Shown: in pieces, positions 36,179-45,090 of the stretch
Layout of the letters: each line of letters opens with the position of its first letter
Numbering within the stretch: position 1 is the stretch's first letter
Assembly (NCBI GenBank): GCA_034665305.1
Contig: JAXDFZ010000016.1
Location: forward strand, 62,001 to 126,000
Direction: 5' to 3'
Origin: DASXRU01 sp034665305
GTDB lineage: Bacteria > Acidobacteriota > Blastocatellia > Pyrinomonadales > Pyrinomonadaceae
DNA length: 64,000 bases
Position numbers and translations under genes: made by a program
Notes under the pieces: generated by a model
The model's database searches: none
What the model was told of the DNA's origin: nothing
Seen by the model: the letters and a program-made list of their open reading frames with translations, nothing else

Positions 36179-37153
36179 TTACGCCTGTTCAGTTACAAAA
36201 ACTTTATCAAAGAATAGCCAACTCACGCTGCCTGCAAGCGCCGCGGCGTCAAGGGTGGCAATGATAGGAAGCAGCAACAAAAGTCTCCGCGCGTTACGTG
36301 TAACCCCAGCGGGATAGTGCCGCCGATTCCGTCGCAGCGCAGTGACGCCGCGCGCGGCCAGCAACAGCAGCCAAAACAGCAACGGCACGATTAGCCATCT
36401 CGCTCCGAGAAAAATTGCCGGCAGCGCCAGCACGGTGACCAGCAAGTAATAACGCAAAATCGCAGCTTGCCAATCTCGCCATAAACCGGCCCGAATATTA
36501 TGCCGGGCATAAGTCAGAAAGCGCTTGAAGGTCAGTCCCAATGTTGGTTGAATGTTCCAGCGCACAATTGCGCGCGGCTCGCGCGCCTCTTGAAAACCCG
36601 CTCGCTCGATCGCGTTCATAAAAAGAATGTCTTCAGCCGAACGCAAACCTTCGGGAAAACCCCCGGCCGCTTCCCACACTTTGCGTCGCATCAGCGAAGA
36701 AGCAATAAACCTCGGGCGAATAATCACACCATCAATTTCTGTGGGCGCCGGCACATACGCAATCGCCGCGCACTCTTTGAAGAAACTGTCGATAATGGGC
36801 TCCCACGCCCCGTAAACAACATCGGCGCCGGTAACTTCCGCCCGCTGCATCAATGTTGCCAGCCACTCTTGGACGGGTTCGATACCGCCGTCGATGAACG
36901 CCAACCATTCTGACGAAGCAGCGGCGGCCGCCAGATTGCGCCCCCGTCCCGGCAGCGCGGCTCCGGCCCGCACCAGATTTATTGGTTCGCCACGCTTGAT
37001 GTATTCGTCAATGATCGCCGTAGTCGCATCGGTCGAACCTCCGTCGGTGATCACGATTTCATCCGGAGCTCGCGTCTGCGCCAGCAACGATTCCAGCAAA
37101 GCCCGGATTGACTGTTCTTCATTGCGAACGGGAACGATGACACTAACTTTCAT
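36179..37153 (-). CDS. Family 2 glycosyltransferase with C-terminal membrane helices
   Basis: 324 residues from the ATG at 37153. The GT-A part starts KVSVIVPVRNEEQS and has VITDGGSTDATTAI and FIDGGIEPVQEW as donor and metal sites. The last about 100 residues hold two to three hydrophobic helices (LLVTVLALPAIFLGARW and following). This is the layout of dolichol-phosphate-mannose synthase-like or succinoglycan-type GT2 proteins. It is the upstream neighbour of the GT4 gene at 34923. Confidence 0.85.
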   Translation of the reverse strand: MKVSVIVPVRNEEQSIRALLESLLAQTRAPDEIVITDGGSTDATTAIIDEYIKRGEPINLVRAGAALPGRGRNLAAAAASSEWLAFIDGGIEPVQEWLATLMQRAEVTGADVVYGAWEPIIDSFFKECAAIAYVPAPTEIDGVIIRPRFIASSLMRRKVWEAAGGFPEGLRSAEDILFMNAIERAGFQEAREPRAIVRWNIQPTLGLTFKRFLTYARHNIRAGLWRDWQAAILRYYLLVTVLALPAIFLGARWLIVPLLFWLLLLAARGVTALRRNRRHYPAGVTRNARRLLLLLPIIATLDAAALAGSVSWLFFDKVFVTEQA

Positions 37154-37208
37154 TCGATTGATTTTGAACAACGGTCTGGACTAAGCGGTGCGCTGCACAG
37201 GCGAGTGT

Positions 37209-38024
37209 TCATTCAAGGGCCGCAGCCATCTCTGGCCCAACGTCGGGCTTGGTACAAATATAGAAATGCTCCCGGACAATTCCGTAACGCTCCAGGTCAG
37301 CCGCAGGAGGTTGATAATCAATCGCCCTTACGCGAAAGCCGCTCTCGCGAAGGCGATCTGCAAAATCATCGCCGTACAGCCGCCAATGACCTGATTTAGT
37401 CAGATTACAGAAACCATATTCTTCGGTGGCCGGTCCTGAATTCATGGGAACGGAAACAACCAACTCGCCATTTCCCGGCCGCAATACCCGGTACAACTCC
37501 CTGATCGCCGCCCGGTCATCCTCGATGTGTTCCAGCACATGATGGCACCAGAGCAAGTCAACGGCACTGGTGGCAATCGGCAAATGTGTCAGGTCACCGA
37601 GCAGGTCACGACCTCGCATCGTTTCAATATCAATCCGATAAATCTTCAGCTTGTCAGTGTTCTGCCAAAGTGCAGCGAGCGCACCTTCGGCTGCAAAAAT
37701 CAAAGCAACGCCACTACGATCCTGCAAAGGGTATTCACGACTTAACCAGAGATAAAAAGCCCGGTGGCGCCCATGACTGTCGCACCGCGGACAGACTGCG
37801 TTCGGAAAGCGGTAGCCAAGCTCAATGTAGTCGTAAAATCTCCGGCCCTTCCAGCCGCAACACGGGCAGGTGAGTTTTTCCGGCAGTATTTTATTGGCGA
37901 GATCTGCGTTAACCCTGGCCCAGCCCACACGCCAGAACAGACGCGTGGCATCGACTGCGCCGTGCTGCTTAACTTGTCCGCGGTACCACTGCAACATCAG
38001 TTCTAATACAAACCAGGGCTGCAC
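37209..38024 (-). CDS. SAM-dependent methyltransferase with cysteine-rich insert
   Basis: 271 residues, GTG start at 38024. Cys53, Cys55, Cys56, Cys78 and Cys81 (CPCCG and CPRCD) suggest a zinc site ahead of the methyltransferase core. The core itself is modest: LIFAAEGALAAL replaces the usual DxGxG, then LLGDLTHLPIATSAVDLLWCHHVLEHIED and VLRPGNGELVVSVP follow. The degenerate motif I could weaken SAM binding or make it atypical. Neighbours are glycosyltransferases, so a sugar methyltransferase role is likely but unproven. Confidence 0.7.
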   Translation of the reverse strand: MQPWFVLELMLQWYRGQVKQHGAVDATRLFWRVGWARVNADLANKILPEKLTCPCCGWKGRRFYDYIELGYRFPNAVCPRCDSHGRHRAFYLWLSREYPLQDRSGVALIFAAEGALAALWQNTDKLKIYRIDIETMRGRDLLGDLTHLPIATSAVDLLWCHHVLEHIEDDRAAIRELYRVLRPGNGELVVSVPMNSGPATEEYGFCNLTKSGHWRLYGDDFADRLRESGFRVRAIDYQPPAADLERYGIVREHFYICTKPDVGPEMAAALE

Positions 38025-38107
38025 CCAGAACGTTGCAGCGCGCTGAAAACCGGCCTCAAATCAAAAGAGGGACACTAGCCTACTGAACGGCGCCTTTGCA
38101 AGCCGCC

Positions 38108-39013
38108 TCATTCCGGCCCGTTTCCCTCGCGGGTGTCGTTATGGGCGACCGGCTTGCGCCGGGACAGTTGCCGCACGCATCCCCAGAACAATTTGCTCGT
38201 CAGACCCTCCGGGTAAGTCAGCGCTGCCTGCGTTAACAATTTGCGCGCTTCGGAGACCCGGCCTTCACCGCTTGCCAAATATGATTGCCGCAGCAAACGA
38301 GTCGAGCGCACCCAGCGTCGATCCGATCCTTGCAAACTGCCCTCGTAATGTTCAGCGCTGCGATCGAACTCTTCATCAAAGAGGTTGCGATCGGACATTG
38401 TTTTGCTGATGGCGTGCCAACGATAGGCGGCCACCGGCAATGGCAAATGTTCGCAGCGATATCCTTTCAACAGCAACCGTACATAGAGATCGTGATCGAA
38501 ATCATACCGCCAGCTTTCATCGAACCCGTTTTCCATCAACGACCGCTTCCAGAACATTCCTGGCTGGGGCGCTTTGTAGGCCCACGACAGACAATGTGCG
38601 GCCGACGCCGGGACGCGCGTGTGAATTAGTTCTGACTTGTGTCCCGGACCGAACATAATCGTATCGCCGCACAACCATTGGCATTCAGGATGTTCCGCAA
38701 AATACTCCGCTACGGCGTCAAACGCCCCGGGCAAATACACATCGTCACTGTTGATGTAGGCGAAGACGTCGCCAGTCGCTCGCGCCAGTCCTTTGTTTAT
38801 CGCATGCACCTGACCGCGATCTTTTTCACTGGTCCAGCAGGCCAGCCGATCGGCGTAGCGTTCAATGATGCTAAGGCTTTGATCGTTGCTGCCGCCGTCC
38901 ATGACGATGTATTCCAACGAGGCATATTCCTGATCCAGCACTGACCGGATAGTCTGCTCCAGATACTGCCCCTGATTAAATGAGGGCGTGACTATACTGA
39001 TTTTAAGCGGCAT
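38108..39013 (-). CDS. Family 2 glycosyltransferase
   Basis: 301 residues. KISIVTPSFNQGQYLEQTI opens the GT-A fold, YIVMDGGSNDQS follows, and FAYINSDDVYLPG holds the DxD-type metal site. The later QPGMFWKRSLMENGFDE block is common in transferases of this clade. It acts on the cytoplasmic face, with no membrane helix. A short (46 bp) gap separates it from the aminotransferase gene upstream. Confidence 0.9.
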   Translation of the reverse strand: MPLKISIVTPSFNQGQYLEQTIRSVLDQEYASLEYIVMDGGSNDQSLSIIERYADRLACWTSEKDRGQVHAINKGLARATGDVFAYINSDDVYLPGAFDAVAEYFAEHPECQWLCGDTIMFGPGHKSELIHTRVPASAAHCLSWAYKAPQPGMFWKRSLMENGFDESWRYDFDHDLYVRLLLKGYRCEHLPLPVAAYRWHAISKTMSDRNLFDEEFDRSAEHYEGSLQGSDRRWVRSTRLLRQSYLASGEGRVSEARKLLTQAALTYPEGLTSKLFWGCVRQLSRRKPVAHNDTREGNGPE

Positions 39014-39059
39014 CGTTATTACAACTGTCGCACCTGATCCAAATCTGAAGAAGTACGAC

Positions 39060-40175
39060 CTACGTGAAGAATTTGCGGATCACCTGCACGACGTACGTCT
39101 GCTGTTCCAGCGTCAGCTCCGGGTAAATGGGGAGGGCCAGCGTCTCGCGCGCCGCCCGTTCCGCTTCAGGAAAATCACCCTCGCGATATCCGAGATAGGC
39201 GAAGCACTCCTGCAAGTGCAACGGCACGGGATAGTAAATCTCAGTTCCCACGCCATTGTCGTTGAGGTGCTCTCGCAACTGGTCCCTTCCGGTGCCAATG
39301 CGAATCACGTATTGATTAAAAATGTGCCGGCCGCCGCTACGGACGAAAGGCAACTGGATCTCTTCTGCAAGTCCGGCGTCCAGAAACAGCTGCTCATACT
39401 GCGCTGCATTTCTCCGGCGCGCTTCGGACCAGTCATCGAGAAACGGAAGCTTCACGCGCAGGATCGCTGCCTGGATCGCATCCAGCCGGCTGTTGAGGCC
39501 AATCAAGCGGTGATGATATTTACGCTCCTCACCGTGGACCCGTAACATGCGCAAACGCTCGGCGTGTTCCACATCATCGGTAACGATCATTCCACCGTCG
39601 CCAGCCCCGCCCAGATTCTTCGAAGGATAAAAACTGAAACACCCCATCGTACCCATCGATCCGGCACGCCGGCCCTCATCTTCAGCGCCAATCGCCTGGG
39701 CGGCATCCTCGACGAGCGCAATTCCCTCTCGCCCGCTGACTTCATTCAGCGCGCGCATGTCGGCGCACTGGCCGTACAAATGGACCGGCATGATGGCCCT
39801 GGTACGTTCCGTAATCGCGCCGGCGACAGCGTCAGCCTGCAGGTTATAAGTAATCGGATCAATATCGACAAAAACCGGCCGGCCACCCAAACGAGTAATT
39901 GCCGCGACAGTCGCAAAAAAACTGAAGGGCGTGGTTATGACTTCATCATCTGCACTCACGCCGGCGGACTGCAATGCCAGCAACAATGCGTCAGACCCGG
40001 AAGCACAACCAATCGCGAACCGCGTCTGGCAATACTCTGCAATTTCATTTTCCAGCGCCGCTACTTCAGCTCCGAGGATGAAGCGCTGCGCATCCATCAC
40101 TCTTTCGATCGCTTGCAGCATTTCAGCGCGCAGCGGCAGGTATTGAGCATGCAGATCAAGCAGCGGTATTTTCAT
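39060..40175 (-). CDS. DegT/DnrJ/EryC1/StrS PLP-dependent sugar aminotransferase
   Basis: 371 residues. The PLP Lys is Lys186 in SFYPSKNLGGAGDGG; VEDAAQAIGA holds the Asp that contacts the pyridine nitrogen, and CASGSDALLLAL the phosphate cup. Such enzymes make 3- or 4-amino sugars from keto sugars. It follows a Gfo/Idh dehydrogenase and a beta-helix N-acyltransferase, the same trio as WlbA-WlbC-WlbB, which builds the 3-acetamido group of UDP-2,3-diacetamido sugars. A WbpA-type dehydrogenase was not seen. Confidence 0.9.
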   Translation of the reverse strand: MKIPLLDLHAQYLPLRAEMLQAIERVMDAQRFILGAEVAALENEIAEYCQTRFAIGCASGSDALLLALQSAGVSADDEVITTPFSFFATVAAITRLGGRPVFVDIDPITYNLQADAVAGAITERTRAIMPVHLYGQCADMRALNEVSGREGIALVEDAAQAIGAEDEGRRAGSMGTMGCFSFYPSKNLGGAGDGGMIVTDDVEHAERLRMLRVHGEERKYHHRLIGLNSRLDAIQAAILRVKLPFLDDWSEARRRNAAQYEQLFLDAGLAEEIQLPFVRSGGRHIFNQYVIRIGTGRDQLREHLNDNGVGTEIYYPVPLHLQECFAYLGYREGDFPEAERAARETLALPIYPELTLEQQTYVVQVIRKFFT

Positions 40176-40190
40176 TCGGTGTGGGGCGCT

Positions 40191-41213
40191 TTAAAAACTG
40201 ATCGCGCGGCCGCCTTGTTTGATTGATTGCTGCGCCGCTTCCAACAGGCGCACCACACGCAACCCGGCTGCTCCATCAGTCAGAGGCGGTCGCGTTTCCT
40301 GAATAGCTTCCAAAAACTCATCGCAAACGTAACGCAGCGCTTCCGTCGGATCGAGTTTCGGCGCCCAGACATCGCCGGTGCGGTAGCTCACCAGTGTTTG
40401 ATAAGCCGCTTCCTTGTCCCCGTCGCCGCGTGTGGAAGTAACGCCCTTGTCATAAACGCGGACTTTCTCAGTCGGCTCAATGTCGTCGTACAAAATCATT
40501 TTGCGCGTGCCGGCAATCAAGGTGCGGCGAATTTTGACGGGCGAGAGCCAGTTGAAATGAAAGTGGGCGATAAATTCGTCGGCGAACTTGAGCAATACGT
40601 AAGCGATGTTTTCGATTCCCTGCTCAATGTGGCAACTGCCAATGGCGCTGAGCCCCTGCGGCGGGCGCCCGATGATGTAGTCCATGATCGACAAATCATG
40701 CGGCGCCAGGTCCCATACAACATTGATGTCTCTCTGGAACAGGCCGAGGTTGATGCGATTGGAATCGAAGTAAAGAAGTTCTCCCAGATCGCCACGGTCA
40801 ACGATCTCTTTGATCTTGCGCACCGCGCCGGTGTAAACGAACGTGTGATCGACCATCAAGGTCAGACCGTTCTGCGCTGCCAAATCAATTAACTCTTCGG
40901 CTTCGCGCACGCTGGCCGTCAAAGGCTTTTCAATCAGGACGTGCTTGCCGGCTTGCAACGCTTGCCGGGCAATCGGGAAATGTGTAGCCACCGGCGTGGC
41001 AATCACCACGGCGGCGATGCCCGGGTCCTTCAGAAGTTCCGCATAATCATAGGTGGCGCGTGCGGCTGGATAGCGGCGTCCAATTGCGGCCAGCCGAGCC
41101 GTGTCCAAATCGCAGATCGCGCGCACTTCGGCCGCCTCGCTTTCCGCGAAGTTTCGCAGCAGGTTGGGGCCCCAATAGCCACAGCCGATCATTCCGATTG
41201 TCGTAGTTTTCAT
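40191..41213 (-). CDS. Gfo/Idh/MocA-family sugar dehydrogenase (WlbA-like)
   Basis: 340 residues. Dinucleotide motif GCGYWGPNLLRNF (10-22) and the family Lys in LIEKPLTAS (EKP at 95-97) are clear. WDLAPHDLSIMDYI carries the catalytic His region typical of nucleotide-sugar 3-dehydrogenases. It should oxidise C3 of a UDP-sugar with NAD, giving the keto substrate for the aminotransferase next door. Its start overlaps the stop of the upstream acetyltransferase (ATGA), so the two are translationally coupled. Confidence 0.85.
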   Translation of the reverse strand: MKTTTIGMIGCGYWGPNLLRNFAESEAAEVRAICDLDTARLAAIGRRYPAARATYDYAELLKDPGIAAVVIATPVATHFPIARQALQAGKHVLIEKPLTASVREAEELIDLAAQNGLTLMVDHTFVYTGAVRKIKEIVDRGDLGELLYFDSNRINLGLFQRDINVVWDLAPHDLSIMDYIIGRPPQGLSAIGSCHIEQGIENIAYVLLKFADEFIAHFHFNWLSPVKIRRTLIAGTRKMILYDDIEPTEKVRVYDKGVTSTRGDGDKEAAYQTLVSYRTGDVWAPKLDPTEALRYVCDEFLEAIQETRPPLTDGAAGLRVVRLLEAAQQSIKQGGRAISF

Positions 41214-41710
41214 GAGCCAGATTGCGCCGGCGGGCCATTCGGCGAGATTACGCGCGCCGGGTTTCCCACGACCATCGCATGCGCGGGAACGTCACGGGTA
41301 ACCACGGCGCCGGCGCCCACGATGGCGCCCTCGCCGATGCTCAAGTTGCAAAGGATCACGGCGCCGGAACCGATGCTGGCGCCCTTTCGAACAACCGTCG
41401 GCTGAACGGTCCAATCGTCCTCGGTTTGTAACGAACCGTCCGGCTTGGTCGCGCGGGGATGTTTGTCGTTTATGAAGATGACGCCATGGCCGACGAAGAC
41501 TTCATCCTCGATGGCGACGCCTTCGCAGATGAAGGTGTGGCTGGAGATCTTGCAGTTGCGTCCGACGCGGGCGCCTTTTTGAATCTCGACGAAGGATCCG
41601 ATCTTGCTGCCGTCGCCGATCTCGCAACCGTAAAGATTAACGAAGTGGTAGATAGAAACGTCGCGCCCGAGTTTTACGTCGGAGGCGATCACGCAGTGCT
41701 GTCCCGGCAT
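41210..41710 (-). CDS. Left-handed beta-helix N-acyltransferase (WlbB-like)
   Basis: 166 residues made of hexapeptide repeats. HTFICEGVAIEDEVFVGHG and the loop FINDKHPRA are typical of WbpD/WlbB-like acetyltransferases that act on 3-amino UDP-sugars; the close is VGNPARV. It completes the dehydrogenase-aminotransferase-acyltransferase trio with 40191 and 39060. It starts one base inside the stop of the Wzc-like gene (TGATG), which couples its translation to the kinase. Confidence 0.85.
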   Translation of the reverse strand: MPGQHCVIASDVKLGRDVSIYHFVNLYGCEIGDGSKIGSFVEIQKGARVGRNCKISSHTFICEGVAIEDEVFVGHGVIFINDKHPRATKPDGSLQTEDDWTVQPTVVRKGASIGSGAVILCNLSIGEGAIVGAGAVVTRDVPAHAMVVGNPARVISPNGPPAQSGS

Positions 41711-44079
41711 CAGTTCGAACCGCGCGCCGCCGCGCCTTCAGCTCCGCCGCCGTCTGCGTCGCCGTCACCTTCGCCGTAGTAATACTTGGAGTAGTAGCCG
41801 TAGTAATAATCTTCGGCTTCAATCTTCACCTTGTTCAGCACTACGCCGAAGATATGGGCGCCGACATCAACGAGCTGTTGTTTGGCGCGGCGCACTACGG
41901 CGCGGGAGCTGTGCCCGCCGTGCACGACCAGGATTACTCCGTCGACCAGGGTCGAAAGGATGGCCGCATCCGTGAACGAAATGCAGGGCGGCGAATCAAC
42001 GATGATGTGCGCAAACCGCTCACTCAATGCAGCGAGCACTTTTCGCATTTCATCAGAGCCCAACAACTCCGCCGGATTCGGCGGGACCGGACCGGAAGTC
42101 ATGACCTTGAGGTTCGGCAGCTTTTCATAAGCCTGCATCAAGCCATCCATATCGGATTCCCCCGACAGGCAATTCGTAAGGCCGTGAGTGTTCGGCATCC
42201 CGAAGTGGGTATGCAGGCGCGGTCTCCGCAGATCGCAATCGATTATCAAAACGTCGGCGCCAGTCTGGGCCAACATCACTGCAGTGTTCACTGCCGTAGT
42301 TGTCTTACCTTCTGAGGGCTGGCTGGACGTAACCAGGATAGTGCGCGGCGCCTGCCCGGCCGTGGAAAGCAAGAGTGAAGTTCGCAAGTGCCGGTACGAT
42401 TCAGCCACTGGCGAACGCACGTCTTCTATCAATGCCAGCGCGGTACTGTCGGAGGGCGGCCCCGCTGCTGCCCCTTTCAATCGCGGCTTTTCGGTGCCGC
42501 TATCCGGAATCAAGGCCAGGGCCGGCAGGTGAATATAACGATCGACATCGTCAACGGTCTTCACCGAATCATCCAGGAAGTCGAGCAGGAAGGCGAGCCC
42601 GACGCCGGCGGCAAACGACAGGAAGAAAGCGATAATGATGTTACGAAAACGGGCCGGGCCGATCGGCGAGTGCGGATAGCGACTCGGCGTTTCGATGCTG
42701 ACCTCGTTAGGCCGGTCAGCCTTGGTAACATCAAGCTCTTTTTTCCGTTGCAACAGCGTATTGAGATACTGCTTGTTCGTCTCAATCTCCTGGCTGATTG
42801 CCGTCATGTCAATTTTGTCGCGGGTCTGCTGGGTGGTGGTCCCTCGCTGCGAGTTGTACGCAGAACGCAGACTGTTTTCTTTCGACTGGGCAGCTTCGTA
42901 CCGCGATTTCATCGCCGCAATCAGCTCCAGCGGCGCCCTGGCCACTTCATCCTCGAGCGGCTTTAACGAGGCATCAATCTTTTTGACTCCCGGCCACTCG
43001 TCCGTAAAAGTTACGCGCATGTCTTCGCGCTGTTCTTTCAGTTTCGAAATCCGCTCCTTGAGTTTCGTGATTCGGTCGGATTCCACCACGCCGGGAATTG
43101 AAGAGGGGTCCTTTTCGCGCCGGGCGGCTTCGTAAATCGACTGCAGGTTCTTGCGATCGTTCTCTGCATCCAGCAGCTGCTTACTTAAGGTAGCCAGCCG
43201 CTGCAGTTCGATATTGCTTTCCGGGTTTTCATCGAGTGGCAACCCGTGCGCTCGCGCAAAGTTAAACTTTACTTCCTGATCGTGTTTGATCTTGGTCTGC
43301 AGATTGGCTATTTCATTCGACAGCAAAACATCAGCTTTGTCCGAACCGGCGGTTTCGCGCTGGTAGTTATTGTTGACGAAGATTTCGGCGAGCGTGTCCG
43401 CTACCTTCTGCGTGATCTCCGGATCGCTGTGGCGATAACGGATAGTGATCAGGCTGGTGTTCGGCAATGGCTCAATCGTCTGGCCTTCGATGATCGCATC
43501 TTCATACGGCTCCAGCTGGGCGAGTTCATCGGGTGATAGCACGTGATCACGAGAAACGATCTCGCTGGCTGTCGGCGAAGAAATTGCCTTGCTGGGCGCG
43601 GGCCGTTTCTCCCAATTGAAAATCCGTCGCAACGATGAGAAAACGCCGGTGTCTGTCTTACCCTTGAGGAAAACCGGATTGTGGTGCAGGTCGAGCGTCA
43701 GGACCACCTGCCGCGCCAGACTCGGGTTTTGCAAAAGCGTCAACTGCGTGCCCCAGAAATTCGGATCGGGATCCGCGTTGATGACTACCTGACCGGTGCG
43801 CAGAACGCTGCTCTGTTTTTGATCAATACGAATTGTGGTCGCAGCCTCGTACACCGGGGGCGAGCGAAATTCCTGAATCGTCACCAGTGAGGTGATCATG
43901 AGGACGACGCCGAGGATCAGCCACTTTCGTTTGAGGACTACGAAAAGATACTGGCGCAGATTCGTAGGCTCAAGCGAAGTCGCGCCATAGGATTTTGGCT
44001 GCGCAATGTCGCCTAAAGACCTGTCAATTGCCCGGTCACCAGCACCTACTGGAATCAAACGATTATCTTGAGACATCAT
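41710..44079 (-). CDS. wzc: Wzc-like polysaccharide co-polymerase / tyrosine autokinase
   Basis: 789 residues. Domains in order: N-terminal Wzz region with a helix at about 52-72, a long coiled-coil section with GNVR-type features (about 260-460), a second helix near 480-500, then the kinase. The kinase has Walker A TSSQPSEGKTTT (about 580-592), Walker A' VLIIDCDLRRPR (about 607-618) and a DSPP Walker B. The C-terminus is a tyrosine cluster (DYYYGYYSKYYYGEG), the autophosphorylation tail. It controls chain length and polymerisation with a Wza-type channel, which is not in the window. Confidence 0.95.
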   Translation of the reverse strand: MMSQDNRLIPVGAGDRAIDRSLGDIAQPKSYGATSLEPTNLRQYLFVVLKRKWLILGVVLMITSLVTIQEFRSPPVYEAATTIRIDQKQSSVLRTGQVVINADPDPNFWGTQLTLLQNPSLARQVVLTLDLHHNPVFLKGKTDTGVFSSLRRIFNWEKRPAPSKAISSPTASEIVSRDHVLSPDELAQLEPYEDAIIEGQTIEPLPNTSLITIRYRHSDPEITQKVADTLAEIFVNNNYQRETAGSDKADVLLSNEIANLQTKIKHDQEVKFNFARAHGLPLDENPESNIELQRLATLSKQLLDAENDRKNLQSIYEAARREKDPSSIPGVVESDRITKLKERISKLKEQREDMRVTFTDEWPGVKKIDASLKPLEDEVARAPLELIAAMKSRYEAAQSKENSLRSAYNSQRGTTTQQTRDKIDMTAISQEIETNKQYLNTLLQRKKELDVTKADRPNEVSIETPSRYPHSPIGPARFRNIIIAFFLSFAAGVGLAFLLDFLDDSVKTVDDVDRYIHLPALALIPDSGTEKPRLKGAAAGPPSDSTALALIEDVRSPVAESYRHLRTSLLLSTAGQAPRTILVTSSQPSEGKTTTAVNTAVMLAQTGADVLIIDCDLRRPRLHTHFGMPNTHGLTNCLSGESDMDGLMQAYEKLPNLKVMTSGPVPPNPAELLGSDEMRKVLAALSERFAHIIVDSPPCISFTDAAILSTLVDGVILVVHGGHSSRAVVRRAKQQLVDVGAHIFGVVLNKVKIEAEDYYYGYYSKYYYGEGDGDADGGGAEGAAARGSN

Positions 44080-44244
44080 GATCTTAACAATTCGCGGTCA
44101 ACAGAGTAGACCGACTGAAAACCTAGCCTTTCCTTACAAATCTACGAGGACCTGGACGGCGCCAAGGATACCATTAGACGCATCAGCCGCGCCAATGAGT
44201 TCACTGATCCTGAGAAAACTCTTTTGCGCAGCACCCCATCCGGC

Positions 44245-45090
44245 TCAGTGGGGTTCGCCCGCAAACTTCTGTAACGCTTCTTCCCATGCAGGAAGCGGCG
44301 CCAGTCCGAGCGCCGGCGAGAGCAGACAGCGAAGCCGGGAATTCACCGGTCTGGGCGCCGGTCGGGCCAAATCCGCAGTCAGAATAGGCCGGACATCCGT
44401 CCGGCATTTCGCCGCTCCAAGCGCCGCCGTGGCAAACTCGTGATAGCTGACGCCTTCACCCTGATTCACAACATGGTACGTGCCTGGCAAGTCCAGAATC
44501 GCAAGCTCGCGAAGCCGCCGGGCCAGATCGGGAGCATACGTGGGCGTCCCGTATGAATCCGAAATCGCTCCCAAAGGTTCGCCTTTGCGACCGCGCTCGA
44601 TTACGGTGCTGAGAAAGTTGGTACCGCCTACGCCGAAAATAAAACCGGTGCGCACCACGATCGTGCGAGCGCATGCCGCTTGTGCCCGGCGTTCTCCAGC
44701 CAACTTCGCCGTTCCATAGACGCTAATCGGGTTAGGATCGTCGCGCTGATCGTAAAATCCCTGTTTATTTCCTTCAAAAACGTAATCGGTTGAGATGGTA
44801 ACGAGCGATGCGCCAATGCGCCGGCAGTTTTCCGCCAACACTTCCGGTCCCCGAGCGTTAACGGCAAAAGCCCGATCTCTATCCAACTCGCAGCCATCGA
44901 CGTCCGTCCAGGCGGCACAGTTAACGACGACATCGGGACGTTCGCTTGCAAGGCTGTTGCGCACTGCCGCGTCGTCAGTGAGGTCCAACTGGCCGCGATC
45001 GAAAGCGCGCAGGTCGTCACCCTGATCTCTGCAGTGCTCGGCGACAGCGCGTCCGACCATTCCACCTGCTCCGGCAACGAGCACTCTCAA
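44245..45090 (-). CDS. rmlD: dTDP-4-dehydrorhamnose reductase
   Basis: 281 residues. GAGGMVGRAV (7-16) binds the dinucleotide, DLTDDAAV and STDYVFEG are RmlD hallmarks, and YGTAKLAGE carries the catalytic Tyr and Lys. It reduces dTDP-4-keto-rhamnose to dTDP-L-rhamnose, given an epimerase step. The gene overlaps rmlB (ATGA) and is followed by 165 bp without a gene before wzc. RmlC, which makes the substrate, was not found nearby. Confidence 0.9.
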   Translation of the reverse strand: MRVLVAGAGGMVGRAVAEHCRDQGDDLRAFDRGQLDLTDDAAVRNSLASERPDVVVNCAAWTDVDGCELDRDRAFAVNARGPEVLAENCRRIGASLVTISTDYVFEGNKQGFYDQRDDPNPISVYGTAKLAGERRAQAACARTIVVRTGFIFGVGGTNFLSTVIERGRKGEPLGAISDSYGTPTYAPDLARRLRELAILDLPGTYHVVNQGEGVSYHEFATAALGAAKCRTDVRPILTADLARPAPRPVNSRLRCLLSPALGLAPLPAWEEALQKFAGEPH

